Shown here: positions 35,054-45,790 of the stretch, piece by piece | Position numbering within the stretch: position 1 is the stretch's first letter | Layout of the letters: each line of letters starts with the position of its first letter | NCBI GenBank assembly: GCA_050084515.1 | Contig: CM114274.1 | Span: forward strand, 15,934,001 to 15,998,000 | Origin: Blasia pusilla | Lineage: Eukaryota; Marchantiophyta; Marchantiopsida; Blasiales | DNA: 64,000 nucleotides | Reading direction: 5' to 3' | Made by a program: the position numbers and the translations under genes | The notes under the pieces: generated by a model | Databases searched by the model: none | What the model was told of the DNA's origin: nothing | What the model saw: the letters and a program-made list of their open reading frames with translations, nothing else

Positions 35054-35890
35054 AATATTCTATTAATTATTTGGTCAAATTTCAAGTTTTTGGGAAAGAG
35101 TTGGAATAACTTAGAAACTCTTAATTCGACTATTGCAAGAATGTATTGTCTTGATTCATCTATCCTCCATATCATATTAAATCATTTCCTCTATTATTTT
35201 ACAATTAAAAATTAGAACTATTTTTTCATTATGGTTATCATTATAGAACCATTACTCGGGATCCATTTTGGAAGTTAGTTAAGTTATTGGAGTATTTTGG
35301 GATAATGATGGGTAATTACAATTTCCCATTATTTCTAACTCAAGCATGAATGACATTGACTAAAAATGATATATTCAATGACATAAAATATCTTTTGGGG
35401 AGCATGATGTCTAGCAAACCTTAGTAATATTAAAGGTACAAATAAGGTGTTGGAAATATAATTTCCAATATTTTCTCCATGTATCTTTTTTTTTAGAATG
35501 GAAATTGAGCCCAATAGGTCTCCTCATAAATAAGATAACTTCCAAGCATAAGTTTACCCTTGGTTTTTGGCTCATTTAGAGCCTATTTGAAAAATTGCTT
35601 ATTTCAAATGAGTTTCATATTTAAATTGAGGAGATAGTATACCTTGGTAGGGAGGCTAGTGTGGAGATGCCAAGAATGACATATTGCCCTCCTTTGACGA
35701 CTTTTGCGCATAGATCATCCTTTGGGATCTTTCTTGGGAACTTCTCATATTTTTACTTTTTATCCTTCTTAGAACAAGCTAGGGTGTAGGTACCAACATT
35801 GCATTAGAATGAGATTCACTTACATTGAGGGTGTGTGTGACTTGATTGTTAATTAGTGTACAAGAGAGTAGTATGTTTCCTAGTTGATTT
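31937..35890. other. AT-rich spacer with a decayed LTR fragment
   Basis: No gene is recognised. About 34385-34640 follows the minus-strand LTR of the gypsy family: a block with TTCAATAAAGAGAAAATGAG, CAAACTCTCTCTTTGA and ATATCCCATCCCTTCTC resembles 37960-38040. The rest is low-complexity AT-rich sequence. Confidence 0.5.
35012..35047 (+). repeat. (AG)n microsatellite
   Basis: Eighteen consecutive GA units lie in AT-rich spacer. Confidence 0.95.
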
Positions 35891-35899
35891 TCATTGTGT

Positions 35900-36907
35900 G
35901 GCCTCTTTATGGTATGGTGTACATATGGATATGATGGTTTATGTGTGTGAAATTAATGTTTGTTATGTAGTGATATGTATATGCACAACAATGTCTATGT
36001 GGAATGTATCTTAGCCACATTGGAAGTGAATAGTCTTAAAGTAGGTTTGTATTTAAAGATCTACTTTTATTTCAGATTATTTGTCTAAGAGGAAATTTTA
36101 TATCTAAAAGATGAAGCACACTACTTTTCAACATTAAGAGAAAATCACAATTTCAATTTGAGGTTTAATGTAGAGTTGGAATTGCCTTACGATAGGCCTT
36201 ATGCTTGCAAAGTTGTGAATCTTGACCATGTGGGCAGGGTTGCACACGGACATATGTCTGTCCCTATGATATATCCATGCGGGCCTCAGCCCGCCTTGTG
36301 GGCCTACCACGGGCCAAAAAAATGGGTGCGGGTCTATGACATGCCGCAGGTACCCGGGCAACATGTCCGTTTTCGTGCAACCTTGTATGTGGGAGTACAT
36401 GGGGAAGAAGAATTTGTGAAACAAAGATTTAATTTCAAATTTTAAGAAATTTTATTTAAGTGAAAAGTCAAAAAAATTAATGGGAATAAAAGAGGAGAAG
36501 GCTTTTCAATTTCTTAATCATTGCTTAAGTGAAGCGGAAATATGAATCTTCTTAAAAGTGGGAGTACCTAAGAGAAATCTTGTGAGGAAATCAATGTAAA
36601 TAAATGTTCCAGGATTCGTCACATCTTAGTTTAACTTAGCCAACAAGAAGAGTTCTACCACAACGATGACATAGAGGGTTAGCGAGCGATTTGGACCGTT
36701 TGGGCGTAACGTTGTCATGAGGTGTCCTATGAGGTTGAAAGTACGGATCATGAAGGCAAATGGGGGATGAGAAAGAAGGGGGATATGGGGCCCATATGGA
36801 CAAGTCCTATAGGACGCACGTAAGTCCACGGATATGAAATGTGTCAATATGCAATCTTTTCGTTGATTGAGTCAATGGTTACATGTTAATCCGTGCTTGC
36901 AAGTTAC
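35900..36907 (+). mobile_element. Gypsy-family LTR fragment interrupted by a MITE
   Basis: An S-like segment ends GCACAACA at 35990, followed by a spacer base and TGTCTATG, the LTR start. The part from 36640 to 36890 aligns with 6410-6600 of the LTR of D (CACAACGATGACATAGAGGGTTA, GAGGTTGAAA blocks). The 151-bp MITE at 36235-36385 splits it. No internal coding sequence accompanies it. Confidence 0.55.
36235..36385. mobile_element. hAT-like MITE, 151 bp
   Basis: Termini are CAGGGTTGCACACGGACAT and, inverted, CAAGGTTGCACGAAAACGG. The flanks are CATGTGGG (36227-36234) and TATGTGGG (36386-36393), an 8-base target duplication with one change. CAGGG-type ends with 8-base duplications are typical of hAT elements. 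It has no coding capacity and must have depended on a transposase elsewhere. The interior is GC-rich. Confidence 0.75.
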
Positions 36908-36908
36908 T

Positions 36909-37691
36909 TTTCGTGCGCCTACTCCTCTTGAACAATAACCTTTAGTGTTGCGGAAGCATACGTTTAGTAGGACATGCTCTCATTACCGACCTGCACCCAA
37001 ACACACTCACGTCGGTCTGGTTTGGGTCAATTGGCCTTCCAATCCACTGAGTTCTCAACTCGGCACTTTATCAAGCTCAACCTTCCATAATTCCTAGCTT
37101 CCCAAGACTGGCAAGTCTTTTGAGACTTGGGATAACTTTCTCGTTAGTTCAGGCACCTAAAATGGCGTTCACATGCCTAGCGGTCCCAACTGTCCAATAG
37201 ACCTCACATGAGCCCCCACGAGACCCAACTAAATGAGTCGCGGGTTGGAATCCAATAAGGAACTCCAAAATCCACTCTATTGGACTTGGTTCGGGTTTCG
37301 AATCCTAATGCCAAAACTCCCAATCCATTGCATGCCCTTGGATAGCCCCACGATGCCCCAAAGTGGGGTTCGAGTCCCAAGCATTCTTGGAGACCTCCCC
37401 CCTTACTAGTACTTCTAGTGATCCCGGCCTTTCCCCTATCTTTAGGAAAGAGACGTTTGGGCCCCTTTTTTTGGTGCTGAACCCGACTCCTTGTGCAATT
37501 GTTTTCGGGCCATTTCTCAACCCTTGCTTGTGCATTTGTTAATATCTTTGGTGAGTTGGAATTGGCTTTGCATAAGCTTTCCAATTCCACCTTATTGTCT
37601 CAAATGCATCATGGGACTAAAATTTATGGTCCAAAATACAGTCAAAATCTCAAACGCTAGTCACGTTCCAAATCATGTTCTCACGTCTTTG
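36909..37691 (-). mobile_element. LTR2 fragment split by element C/G
   Basis: This is the reverse orientation of the LTR2 at 47722-48723. The block around 36940-37190 matches 48470-48700, and 37200-37690 matches 47930-48400. It stops abruptly at 37691, where the end of element C/G (TGTTGTGCTC) begins, so C/G inserted into it. The other half should lie beyond the far end of C/G, right of the CACTA element. Confidence 0.75.
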
Positions 37692-38312
37692 GCATGTTGT
37701 GCTCATACACATTGCTATCATCAAACACACACATAAACACGCACAATCCCATGCTAACTCATGGCATCCAAACAACGAGACAAGAATTACCAAAATATCT
37801 CCAATAAATCAAGTAGATCCAATCTCTCTCAACGCCATAGCTCTCAAATATATGCACTCTTTCTCAATGTCAAACCAAACCCACTCTCCTAATGAGAGGC
37901 TTGGATTATACTCACAAGGCAAACAAGACCATAACTCTGCCGCCTCATGCCAAGAGGTTCAACAAAGAGAGAATGAGCTCTCAAGCTCTCTCTCTTGGAG
38001 CTATACCCCCTTCCTTCTCCCAAGCTCTCTCCTCGATAACCTCTGCTCGCAGGTCACCTCCTTGGATCTTGACCTGCTGTAGCGGGTCAAGGGCCACTTC
38101 CCAAAGTGGAAATTCAGCTATACTACAAATGGAACCTTACCCAAAATAGCAAGTTTCTCTATATGGCTCCAAATGAGCCAAAACGAAGGAGAAACCTGTT
38201 CTCTCATGTTACACGGGGCCTCAACAAGTCATCCTTGATCTCCTAAGCATGTCCTCCACTATCCGCAAAGGTGCTCCACTAGTCTTGCCGATCTATCCCA
38301 ACAAACATGATA
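37692..38312 (-). repeat. 3' LTR of element C/G
   Basis: Read on the minus strand it starts TATCATGTTTG (TGTCATG-type) at 38312 and ends GAGCACAACA at 37692, 621 bp. Its last 112 bases repeat the S segment at 38315-38440. It contains the landmark blocks found again at 7625-8067, 23190-23450, 34400-34640 and 51265-51455. Confidence 0.75.
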
Positions 38313-38314
38313 AT

Positions 38315-38440
38315 TGTCGTGCGCATACACATCGCTACACAACATACATCGCTGTCACCAAACACACACATAAACACGCACGATCCCATGTTAACTCATG
38401 GCATCCAAACAACAAGATAAGAAGTACCAAAATATCTCCA
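38315..38440 (-). repeat. Extra S segment before the LTR, element C/G
   Basis: On the minus strand this segment starts TGGAGATATTTTGG right after the GTTAGAGGGACC polypurine region and ends GCACGACA. An AT spacer and the LTR start follow. It duplicates the LTR tail at 37692-37803. Confidence 0.7.
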
Positions 38441-38615
38441 ATCGCCAGATCCCTTAGGTCCCTCTAACACCAGATAGCCATCTATCCCTACCTACCATGA
38501 CATACATCTCTCGGACGCTAAGAGCAAAAAGGCCGGGTGCTCATGTGGCCCCATCGTTAGTCGCCTTCTTGTCATCCATGTCACAGACACAAGTCGGAAT
38601 CTAGAACTACCTACT

Positions 38616-39030
38616 CTATGTACATCTGGGACACATCCATCGTCCTTGACGAACCCTAGTGAGAGGTGGCGTAAGACATGCCATATGCCACCCTCTCGAA
38701 CATCCATCACAGACTAGCATAGTCGCAGCACCACGTGTGAAACCACACAACATACATTGCAAGCCTGCAAGAACTATTGCTAAGCTCGGATAAACTATAA
38801 CGTGAATGTTTGGAAGATGACATGGCGCACAGTTACGCACATGGTCCTTCCAAATCATACCATCGCGTCCCTCCAATGAGAGAACACCGGATGGCAAAAT
38901 CTCATGTACTCTCAAGATGCTGAGCCCTGCAGTCTCATCCAACGTCGTGGATGCCTTCTGCTTCAAGTAGACATAGTCTCCTTGATGAAACCTTCAGATA
39001 GTAGGTCGATAACCACCTCCCTAAATAGTC
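38616..39030 (-). pseudogene. Integrase tail with intact PHD finger, element C/G
   Basis: The open frame at 38616-38966 carries the integrase small barrel (ILRVHEILPSGVLSLEG, WKDHVRNCAPCH) and the best-preserved PHD finger of the window. All eight ligands are present: CMLC, CDGC, WHMAC with its histidine and cysteine, and WMCPRC. The residue before the last pair is the usual PHD tryptophan. The stop follows directly. The upstream part of the domain continues to about 39030 in another frame. This copy is the best template for judging what the finger binds. Confidence 0.9.
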
Positions 39031-39317
39031 GTATACCTCAACATATCCCGATGTTGCGCAATGGCCAAGTTCTCAAATGCCATGGGCATCACTCTTTGAA
39101 ACAACTCAGTCCTCAGAAAATATGCTCGCATCCATACATCAGGGTCATAAAGGTTCAATACCTAACCAACATCTAAACAAATGGCCCTAGGTAAATATGG
39201 CTCTCGGACATAAAGCAACAAGTACCGTGAAAAAGACGCTAAGGATGCATGCATGCTAAATCTGTATCCCATCGCCAACCATGGAAATTTGAGGTCCCAA
39301 TCTCGTAGGTGACCTCT

Positions 39318-40040
39318 CTACAAGCCATACTTGCGTAAACCTCTCTTCACCGTTTGCACAATCCTCTCCGCTAGTCCATCCGCCTCATGATGATCTTGGG
39401 AAGTGGTGCAGTGGTGGATCAATTCCTGATCACACAAGGCCTGAAACTTCTTGCAAAAATCTGTATCCTGGTCTGTCAACACCTCAACTCGTGCACCGTG
39501 ATGACTCAACACTCAATCTAGGGAGGCATACGCTTCTCCCTTACTTTCTTTGTCAGGAAATGCAACCAACTCTATCCACTTTGAGAAGTGCTCGACCATC
39601 ACCCACACATAACGATTATAGCGCTCCGTCAAAGGCAAAGGTCCTGCAAAATCCAAACTCCATTTATAACCTAGACCCATGATCGGAAGTGGATGCAACT
39701 GTGGAGTCAGAGCATTGAACAATGCTCGAACTCGATCACACACCATGCACCTGGCAACAAATTGTTGAACGTCAATCTGCATGCCTCTCCACCAATAATG
39801 TATCTATAGCAAGTTGTACGTCTGCTTCACTCCAAAATGACCCAACTCCTCATGGGCATGACGCACCAAACATGCTCTCTGCAAAGGATGAGGCACTACA
39901 CACACTTTACCATCCTCCCAAACTTGCAACACATGTGTCCCCTCCCACTGGAACCATCTGGCTTGCTGTAGGATCCGATCCCGCTCTCTAGCACCCACTG
40001 TGCTCACGACACTGCCAGTACGCATGTACTCCAAGACCAC
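39318..40040 (-). pseudogene. Integrase zinc finger and core, element C/G
   Basis: On the minus strand the HHCC finger (HEELGHFGVKQTY, then CMVCDRVR) at 39720-39900 is followed by the core: SLDFAGPLPL, EVLTDQDTDF and EADGLAERIVQTVKRG, so the D, D and E residues are present. Stops near 39800 and 39513 and a break at 39318 prevent a full-length product. The link to the integrase tail (39030-39318) is degraded but alignable to B. Confidence 0.85.
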
Positions 40041-40214
40041 TCCATCGTCGTGAATGTCTCAGCCATTTGTCATCTCCTCACTAGCCTCTTGATCTAAGGA
40101 CTCTCCATCAGACCTCGCCATCGAAGTCTTAGCAATTTGGCTCTCCATAGCCAACAAGCCCAAATAGGCTGACGCGTGCCATCTTGGCACCAACTCCTCA
40201 TCACTCTCACCATG

Positions 40215-41163
40215 CTAACGAGCTCCAATCGCATCTCGCGGACTCGAGCATGGGTTACGGCTCAAACCATCTGCATCTTGGTTGAGCATCCCAAGTCTAT
40301 GCACCACATGGAAGTCATACTCTTGTAATAAAAGAGCCCACCTTGCAAGCTTTCCTGTAAGCTTGTCGGACTCCATCAACCACTTAAGTGGCTCATGATT
40401 AGTAATGATGGTGAAGGGATTGCCGAATAAATAACACATGAAATGTGCGACAGCCCACACCGCAACCAAGCACTCATCCTCACACGAGCTATACTTTGCC
40501 TCTGCAGCATTGTTTGAGTGACTAGTGCAAGCCACCATGAACTCTCTACTATCATCCCCATGCTGGGTGAGCATGGCTCCAAGCCCCAACATGCTCCAAT
40601 TGGTATGCAACTGGAAAGGACGCACCCTGATCGGTCTCCTCAATATAGGCGCGGATGTCAATCTATCCTTGAGCAAGTGAAATGCTCTCTCTTGCTCATC
40701 CCCCAATACCACTCTTGATCCACCTTGGTCAGCAAGGTTAGCACCTTTGCAATCGAACTGAAACCCTTGACGTACCGTCGATAGAAGTTCGCCAATCCCA
40801 TGAATGCACAAACTCGACTCACATTTGTAGGGCGTGGAATATGTGAAATAGCCTCTACCTTTGTTTGCTACACACCAAGGCCCTGTGGGTATATCGTATG
40901 ACCAAGTACTCAATCTAGTCATAGAAGAACTTGCACTTGCCCGGATGTAACTTCAGCCCATGTAACGGCAATCGTCGAAACACCTCATTTAGATGTCGCT
41001 CATGCTCCTCAACCGTGGCGCTAAAGACTACGATATCATCAATATAATACCTAGCAAAATCCAGACCTTCCAAGATCCTATCCATGACCCTCTGAAACTC
41101 AGTTGGGCATTCTTTAACCCGAATGGTAAGAACCGCCACTGGTACAAATAATCCTTCCCGTAA
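40215..41163 (-). pseudogene. RT C-terminal part and RNase H, element C/G
   Basis: The minus strand starts at the insertion point with GKDYLYQW, then EFQRVMDRIL, the catalytic YIDDIVVF (about 41030-41060) and HPGKCKFFYD. RNase H follows with FQLHTNWSMLGLG, where the first catalytic aspartate is Asn, then DECLVAVWA and ITNHEPLKWL, and ends DADGLSRNP. Frame breaks near 40920 and 40700 separate RT from RNase H. Confidence 0.88.
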
Positions 41164-41167
41164 GGAT
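41164..41167. other. Target-site duplication of copy B, left (GGAT)
   Basis: GGAT immediately precedes the terminal TGTCG of copy B and recurs at 51456-51459 immediately after its other end. Copy B itself has GGATCGATGCC at the homologous RT site, which shows the sequence before insertion. Confidence 0.85.
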
Positions 41168-41293
41168 TGTCGTGCGCATACACATCGCTACAAAACATAC
41201 ATCGTTGTCACCAAACACACACAAAAACACGCACCATCCCGTGCTAACTCATGGCATCCAAAAAACCAGACAAGAAGTACCAAAATATCTCCA
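41168..41293 (-). repeat. S segment forming the 3' end of copy B
   Basis: On the minus strand it starts TGGAGATATTTTGG after the polypurine region (AGGAGGGCGAT) and ends GCGCACGACA, directly followed by the target-site GGAT (ATCC on this strand). No other LTR sequence is present at this end. Confidence 0.75.
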
Positions 41294-41573
41294 ATCGCCC
41301 TCCTAGCTGGTGCTTAGGTCCCTCTAACTCGAGATATCCATCTATCCCTACCTACCATGACATACATCTCTCGGATTCTAAGAGCAAGAAGGTTGAGTGC
41401 TCATGTGGCCCTATCGTTAGTCACCTTCTTGTCATCCATGTCACAGACACAAGTCAAAATGTAGAACTACCTACTCTATGTATATCTGGGACACATCCAT
41501 CGTCCCTGAGGAACCCTAGTGAGAGGCGGCGTCAAACATGCCATATGCCATCCTCTCAAACACCCATCATAGA

Positions 41574-42143
41574 CTAGCATAGTGGTTGCACCATGAGCGG
41601 AACCACACAACATACACCGCAAGCCTCAAGAACTATTGCTAAGCTCGGATCAACTGTATCGTGAATGTTCGGAAGATGACATGGCGCACAGTTATGCACA
41701 TGGTCCTTCCAAACCATACGATCGTGTCCCTCCAATAAGAGAATATCGGATGGAAAAACCTCACGCACTCTCAAGATGGTGCGCCTTGCAATCACATCCA
41801 ACGTCATGGGTGCCGTTTGCTACAAGTAGACATAGTCTCCCTGATGAAACCTCCGGATAGTAGGTCGATAACCACCTCCCCGAATAGTCGCATACCTCAA
41901 CGTATCCGAATGTTGCGCAATCGCCAAGTTCTCAAACGGCATGGGCATCTCTCCGAAATAACTCAGCCCTCCAGAACATGCTTGCATCCATACATCAGGG
42001 TCATCAAGGTTCAACACCTCACTAGTATCTCGACGAATGGCCGATGGTAAATCTGGCTCTTGGCCATAAAGCAACAAGTACGATGAGAAAGACGCTAAGG
42101 ATGCTTGCATGCTGAATCTGTATCCCATTGCCAACCACGGCAA
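41574..42143 (-). pseudogene. Integrase tail and frameshifted PHD finger, copy B
   Basis: The integrase C-terminal region reads RRFHQGDYVYL then ILRVREVFPSDILLLEG and HNCAPCHLPNIHD. The PHD region is homologous to that of C, but a frameshift within the first cysteine pair (ACGVCCVVPL) takes it out of frame. The later finger (WHV, RRLSLGF, DDGCVPDI in shifted frame) is recognisable only at DNA level. Confidence 0.8.
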
Positions 42144-42760
42144 CTAAAGGTCCCAATCTCCTAGGTGACATCTCTGCAAGCCATACTTGCGTAGTCCTCT
42201 CTTCATCGTCTGTACAACCCGCTCCGCTAGTCCATCCGCCTCAGGATGATCTCGCGAAGTAGTGCGGTGGTCGATCAGTGCCTGATCACACAAGGCTTGA
42301 AACTCCCCGCGGAACCCTGTACCCTCGTCTGTCAATACCTCAGCTTGTGCACCGTAATGACTCAACACTCGATCTAGGAAGGCATACGCAACTCCCTCAC
42401 TCGCTTTGTCAAGAAATGCAACCAACTCTATCCACTTTGAGAAGCGCTCGACCATCACCAACACATAACAACTATGGCGCTCCATCAAAGGCAAAGGTCC
42501 TCCAAAATCCAAACTCCATCTATAACCTAAACCCATGATTGGAAGTGGATGCAACTGTGGAGTTGAAGCATTGAACGATGCTCAGACTTGATCACACACC
42601 ATACATCTAGAAACAAACTGGTGAACGTTAGTCTGCATGCCTCGCCACCAATATTGAATCTGGCGCAAGTTGTACGTCCGCTTCACTCCAAAATGACCCA
42701 ACTCCTCGTGGGCATGACGCACCAAACGTGCTCTCTACAAAGTATGAGGCAGTACACGCA
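42144..42760 (-). pseudogene. Integrase finger and core, copy B
   Basis: The core frame of 136 residues shows WSLDFGGPLPL, EVLTDEGTGFRGEF and EADGLAERVVQTMKRG, with the D, D and E in place. The HHCC finger upstream reads HEELGHFGVKRTY and CMVCDQV. A stop separates finger and core near 42580. Confidence 0.88.
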
Positions 42761-42812
42761 CTCTACCATCCTCCCACACTCGCAATATATGTGTATCCTC
42801 CCACCGGAATCA

Positions 42813-43471
42813 TCATGCTTGTTGTAGGATCCGAACCCGCTCTCTAGAACCCACTGTGCTCACGAAACTGCCAGTACGTAGGTACTCCAAGACCACTCCA
42901 TCGTCGTGAATGTCTTGGCCACTTGGCGTCTCCTCACGGGCCTTTGGATCTAAGGACTCTCCATCAAACCTCGCCATCGAAGTCTCCATAATGTGGCTCT
43001 CCATAGCCAACAAGCCCAAATAGACTGACGCATGCCATCCTGGCACCAACTCCTCATCACTCTCACCATGCCAACGAGCTCCAGTTACATCTCGCGGACT
43101 CAGGTAGGGGTTACGGCTCAAACCATCTGCATCCTGGTTGAGTGTCCCAGGTCTATGCACCACCTGGAAGTCATACTCTTGCAAAAAATTAAAAGAGCCC
43201 ACCTCGCAAGCTTCCATGTAAGCTTATCGGACTCCATCAACCACGTAAGTGGCGGATCATCAGTAATGATGGTAAAGGGATTGCCAAATAGATAACATCT
43301 AAAATGTGCAACAGCCCACACTGCAACCAAGCACTCACCCTCATACAAGCTATATTTTGCCTCTACAACGTTGTTCGAGCGACTAGCATAAGCCACCACA
43401 AACTCTCTATCATCATCTTCATGCAAGGTGAGCACGGTTCCAAGCCCCAACATGTTCCAATCGGTATGCAA
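42813..43471 (-). pseudogene. RNase H and linker, copy B
   Basis: MHTDWNMLGLGTVL, VAYASRSNN, YEGECLVAVWA and FTIITDDPPLTWL mark the RNase H fold with its acidic residues. A small insertion near 43186 shifts the frame before DADGLSRNP, and a linker to integrase follows. Confidence 0.87.
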
Positions 43472-43556
43472 CTAGAAAGGACAACCCCTGATCGGTCTTC
43501 TCAATATGGGCGTGGATGTCAATATGTCCTTGAGCATCTGAAATGCTCTCTCTTGC

Positions 43557-44535
43557 TCAAGGGTTTCGGTTCGCAATCGAATTGAAACCCTTGACGTACC
43601 GTCGATAGAAGTTTGCTAATCCCATGAATGCACGAACTCGACTCACATCTGTAGGGCGTGGAATGTGTGAAATAGCCTCTACCTTCATTTGTTGCACACC
43701 AAGGCTCCCAAGGTATATTGTATGACCCAAGTACTCAATCTGGTCGTAGAAGAACTTGCACTTGCTTGGATGTAGCTTCAACCCATGTAACTGCAAACGT
43801 TGAAACACCTCCTCTAGATGTTGCTCATGCTCCTCAACTGTGGCGCTAAAGACTACGATGTCATCAATATAACACCTAGCAAAATCCAAATCTGCCAAGA
43901 TCCTATCCATGACCCTCTGAAACTCAGCTGGGGCGTTCTTTAACTCGAATGGTAAGAATCGCCACTGGTTCAAACCATCCTTCCCGTGAGGATCGATGCC
44001 CCAAAATGCCGTCTTCTGCCTGTCCTCCAATTTGATAGGCAATTGATGGTATTCGGCTCGTAAATCCAATGAACTGAAGACCTTTGCATGCCCAATCGTA
44101 TCAAAGATCTCCTCAGGGGTGGGGTGGGCATACCTATCGGCCTTTGTCTACCGATTGATAGGTCGGTAATCTTCACACATTCGCCTATCTGTCCAGTTGC
44201 CATGCATATCCTTCTTGGCGGGCATGACTGTGGCAGATGCATACTCTCCATGCGACATCTCCACTAGTCCTACTCCAACCAAGTCATGGCTCCTACTCTG
44301 AATCAGAGCCCTCTCCATGTCACTATACCTGTAGGGTCGTCGGAAGATTGTCACTCGACAACTCAATGCGGATCCCTGGACCCTTCAGCGTACCCAAATC
44401 TTGCATACTCAATGCAAAACAACTCCTATAACTCCTAAGGAATTGGTGTATCCGACGCTGCTCTCCTCCTGTCAACTTAGGGCCCATATCTGGCTCCCAA
44501 GTCTCCATCATGACTACGATAGGACTCTCCGGCAC
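43557..44535 (-). pseudogene. Reverse transcriptase, copy B
   Basis: From the minus strand: ESPIVVMMETWEP linker, PYRYSDMERALIQSRSHDLV, PAKKDMHGNW, DYRPIN, then a TAG stop, FSSLDLRAEYHQLPI, FLPFELKNAPAEFQRVMD, CYIDDIVVF, HPSKCKFFYD and RAFMGLANFYRRYV. The RT palm is complete apart from the TAG and a frame change near 44330. The same stop is present in copy A. Confidence 0.92.
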
Positions 44536-44809
44536 GGATATCGGTGGTTCCTATGGTGCAACCTCGTCTCGGACAATAAAACTCCCATCTCCACGTGCAG
44601 TACCCGGAACCACGCTTGATGTTGTGGCTATCATCTCCTGGCGTACCTGTAAAACATCCCAAGAAGTCCAAGGGTGTCTCTCTCGATTATCCCTGGTGTG
44701 TCAATCTCCTCGGGTCTCGCCCCCAACCACTGCCTCAACCGTCTAGGTAGGCATGGGGCTCACCAATGCAACAGGTGTGATCTTTCGCATCCTCAAATGA
44801 CGTTGCTCA

Positions 44810-45790
44810 ACTACTCCTAAGCTGAAAATCCATGTCAATATGCTCAAGTCCATCGCTTAACCCAAGACATGACGTCGTGATGCCTCCGATAGTGACGGTA
44901 CTGCCGTCACTGTTGTGGGGAATCCCATCGCTCGCTCTCGCTCATTGGCGTTGGGCTCCACCAACCTCTGTATCTGGTCATCCCAAACCAAGCCAAGTCT
45001 GACATCCTTGAATGCATAAGAAGCGGGAAAACTTACCAATGTGGGAAAGGCGGCTCGTGGCATGCCAATCCTGTTGACCACAATCAACGGAGGTCGCTCA
45101 TCGTGCCTCACTATCTATGATCAATGGCCTGGATCCAATATAGAACCACCACCAAATCAGAGGGACGCTCCACTCTCGCATAAGCCCTCTGCAATACCTC
45201 ATGTGGTACCAAGTTGGTCCACCAAAGACGCACGCGATGTGCTTGTGAACCCATATTTGCTGCATCTAACAACATTGCCTGGCCAATCCATGCGCGCACG
45301 TGATGTGCACTCGTCACCACGCGGGAACTAAAATTGCCCAAAATTGGCACATTCTCCAAACTATATGCTGGCGAACGAGATTGATGCTCCTATAAATGTC
45401 GCAAGATCCGCATCATCTCCCAAAACAACATAGACTGAGTGTCAACTAACCCGCTACCTTGTCCAACACTCAATTGGCTCTCACACAGCCAACCACCAAT
45501 GACCAAGTCTATGGTCCCTACCCGCTCCAAGTCCTGCGCCCCCAACAATGAAATGTCCCTCGATAGGGAACTCTGGTAACCCTGAATGGCAGACGCAGAC
45601 AACAAGTCAGGAAAACGGAGGCGTAACAGCGCCACATGGTGAAGTGAAGTGGCTCGCAACATCATCAATCTCCACATACAGGTACTACTGCACGCGCACT
45701 CCAACGTGCAAAACAACAACTAACCCAATGCTGATCCCTCCAAAGAGATCCAACACCCGAATACCCTTCTCTGTGATGCACCACATAATC
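44810..45790 (-). pseudogene. Cytosine-C5 DNA methyltransferase domain, copy B
   Basis: Motifs occur in canonical order. Motif I is RVLDLFGGISIG with a following YLYVE acidic strand. Motif IV is DLVIGGWLCESQ (about 45470-45510), where the catalytic cysteine is present but the preceding proline of PC is Leu. RS-x-LFWE-type spacing follows (MLFWEMMRIL). Motif VI is ENVPILG. Motif VIII is AHRVRLWWTNL. The target-recognition stretch contains FPTLVSFPASYAF. Motif IX is ERERAMGFP and motif X RRHVLGQAMDL. About 320 residues equals a minimal bacterial-type or DNMT catalytic domain. It transfers methyl from S-adenosylmethionine to cytosine C5. Several frameshifts and stops make this copy inactive. Confidence 0.82.

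Noticed and set aside
35006-35215. Frame starting with an RERERE run
   Set aside because: The run is the translation of the AG microsatellite.
38316-38440. Initial idea that the LTR begins at TGGAGATATTTTGG
   Set aside because: The target duplication around copy B places the true start at TGTCACG; the TGGAG segment is an extra copy of the LTR tail.
41164-41320. Initial idea that the junction at 41164 was recombination between two elements
   Set aside because: The GGAT duplication and the continuous RT frame across C and G show nested insertion instead.
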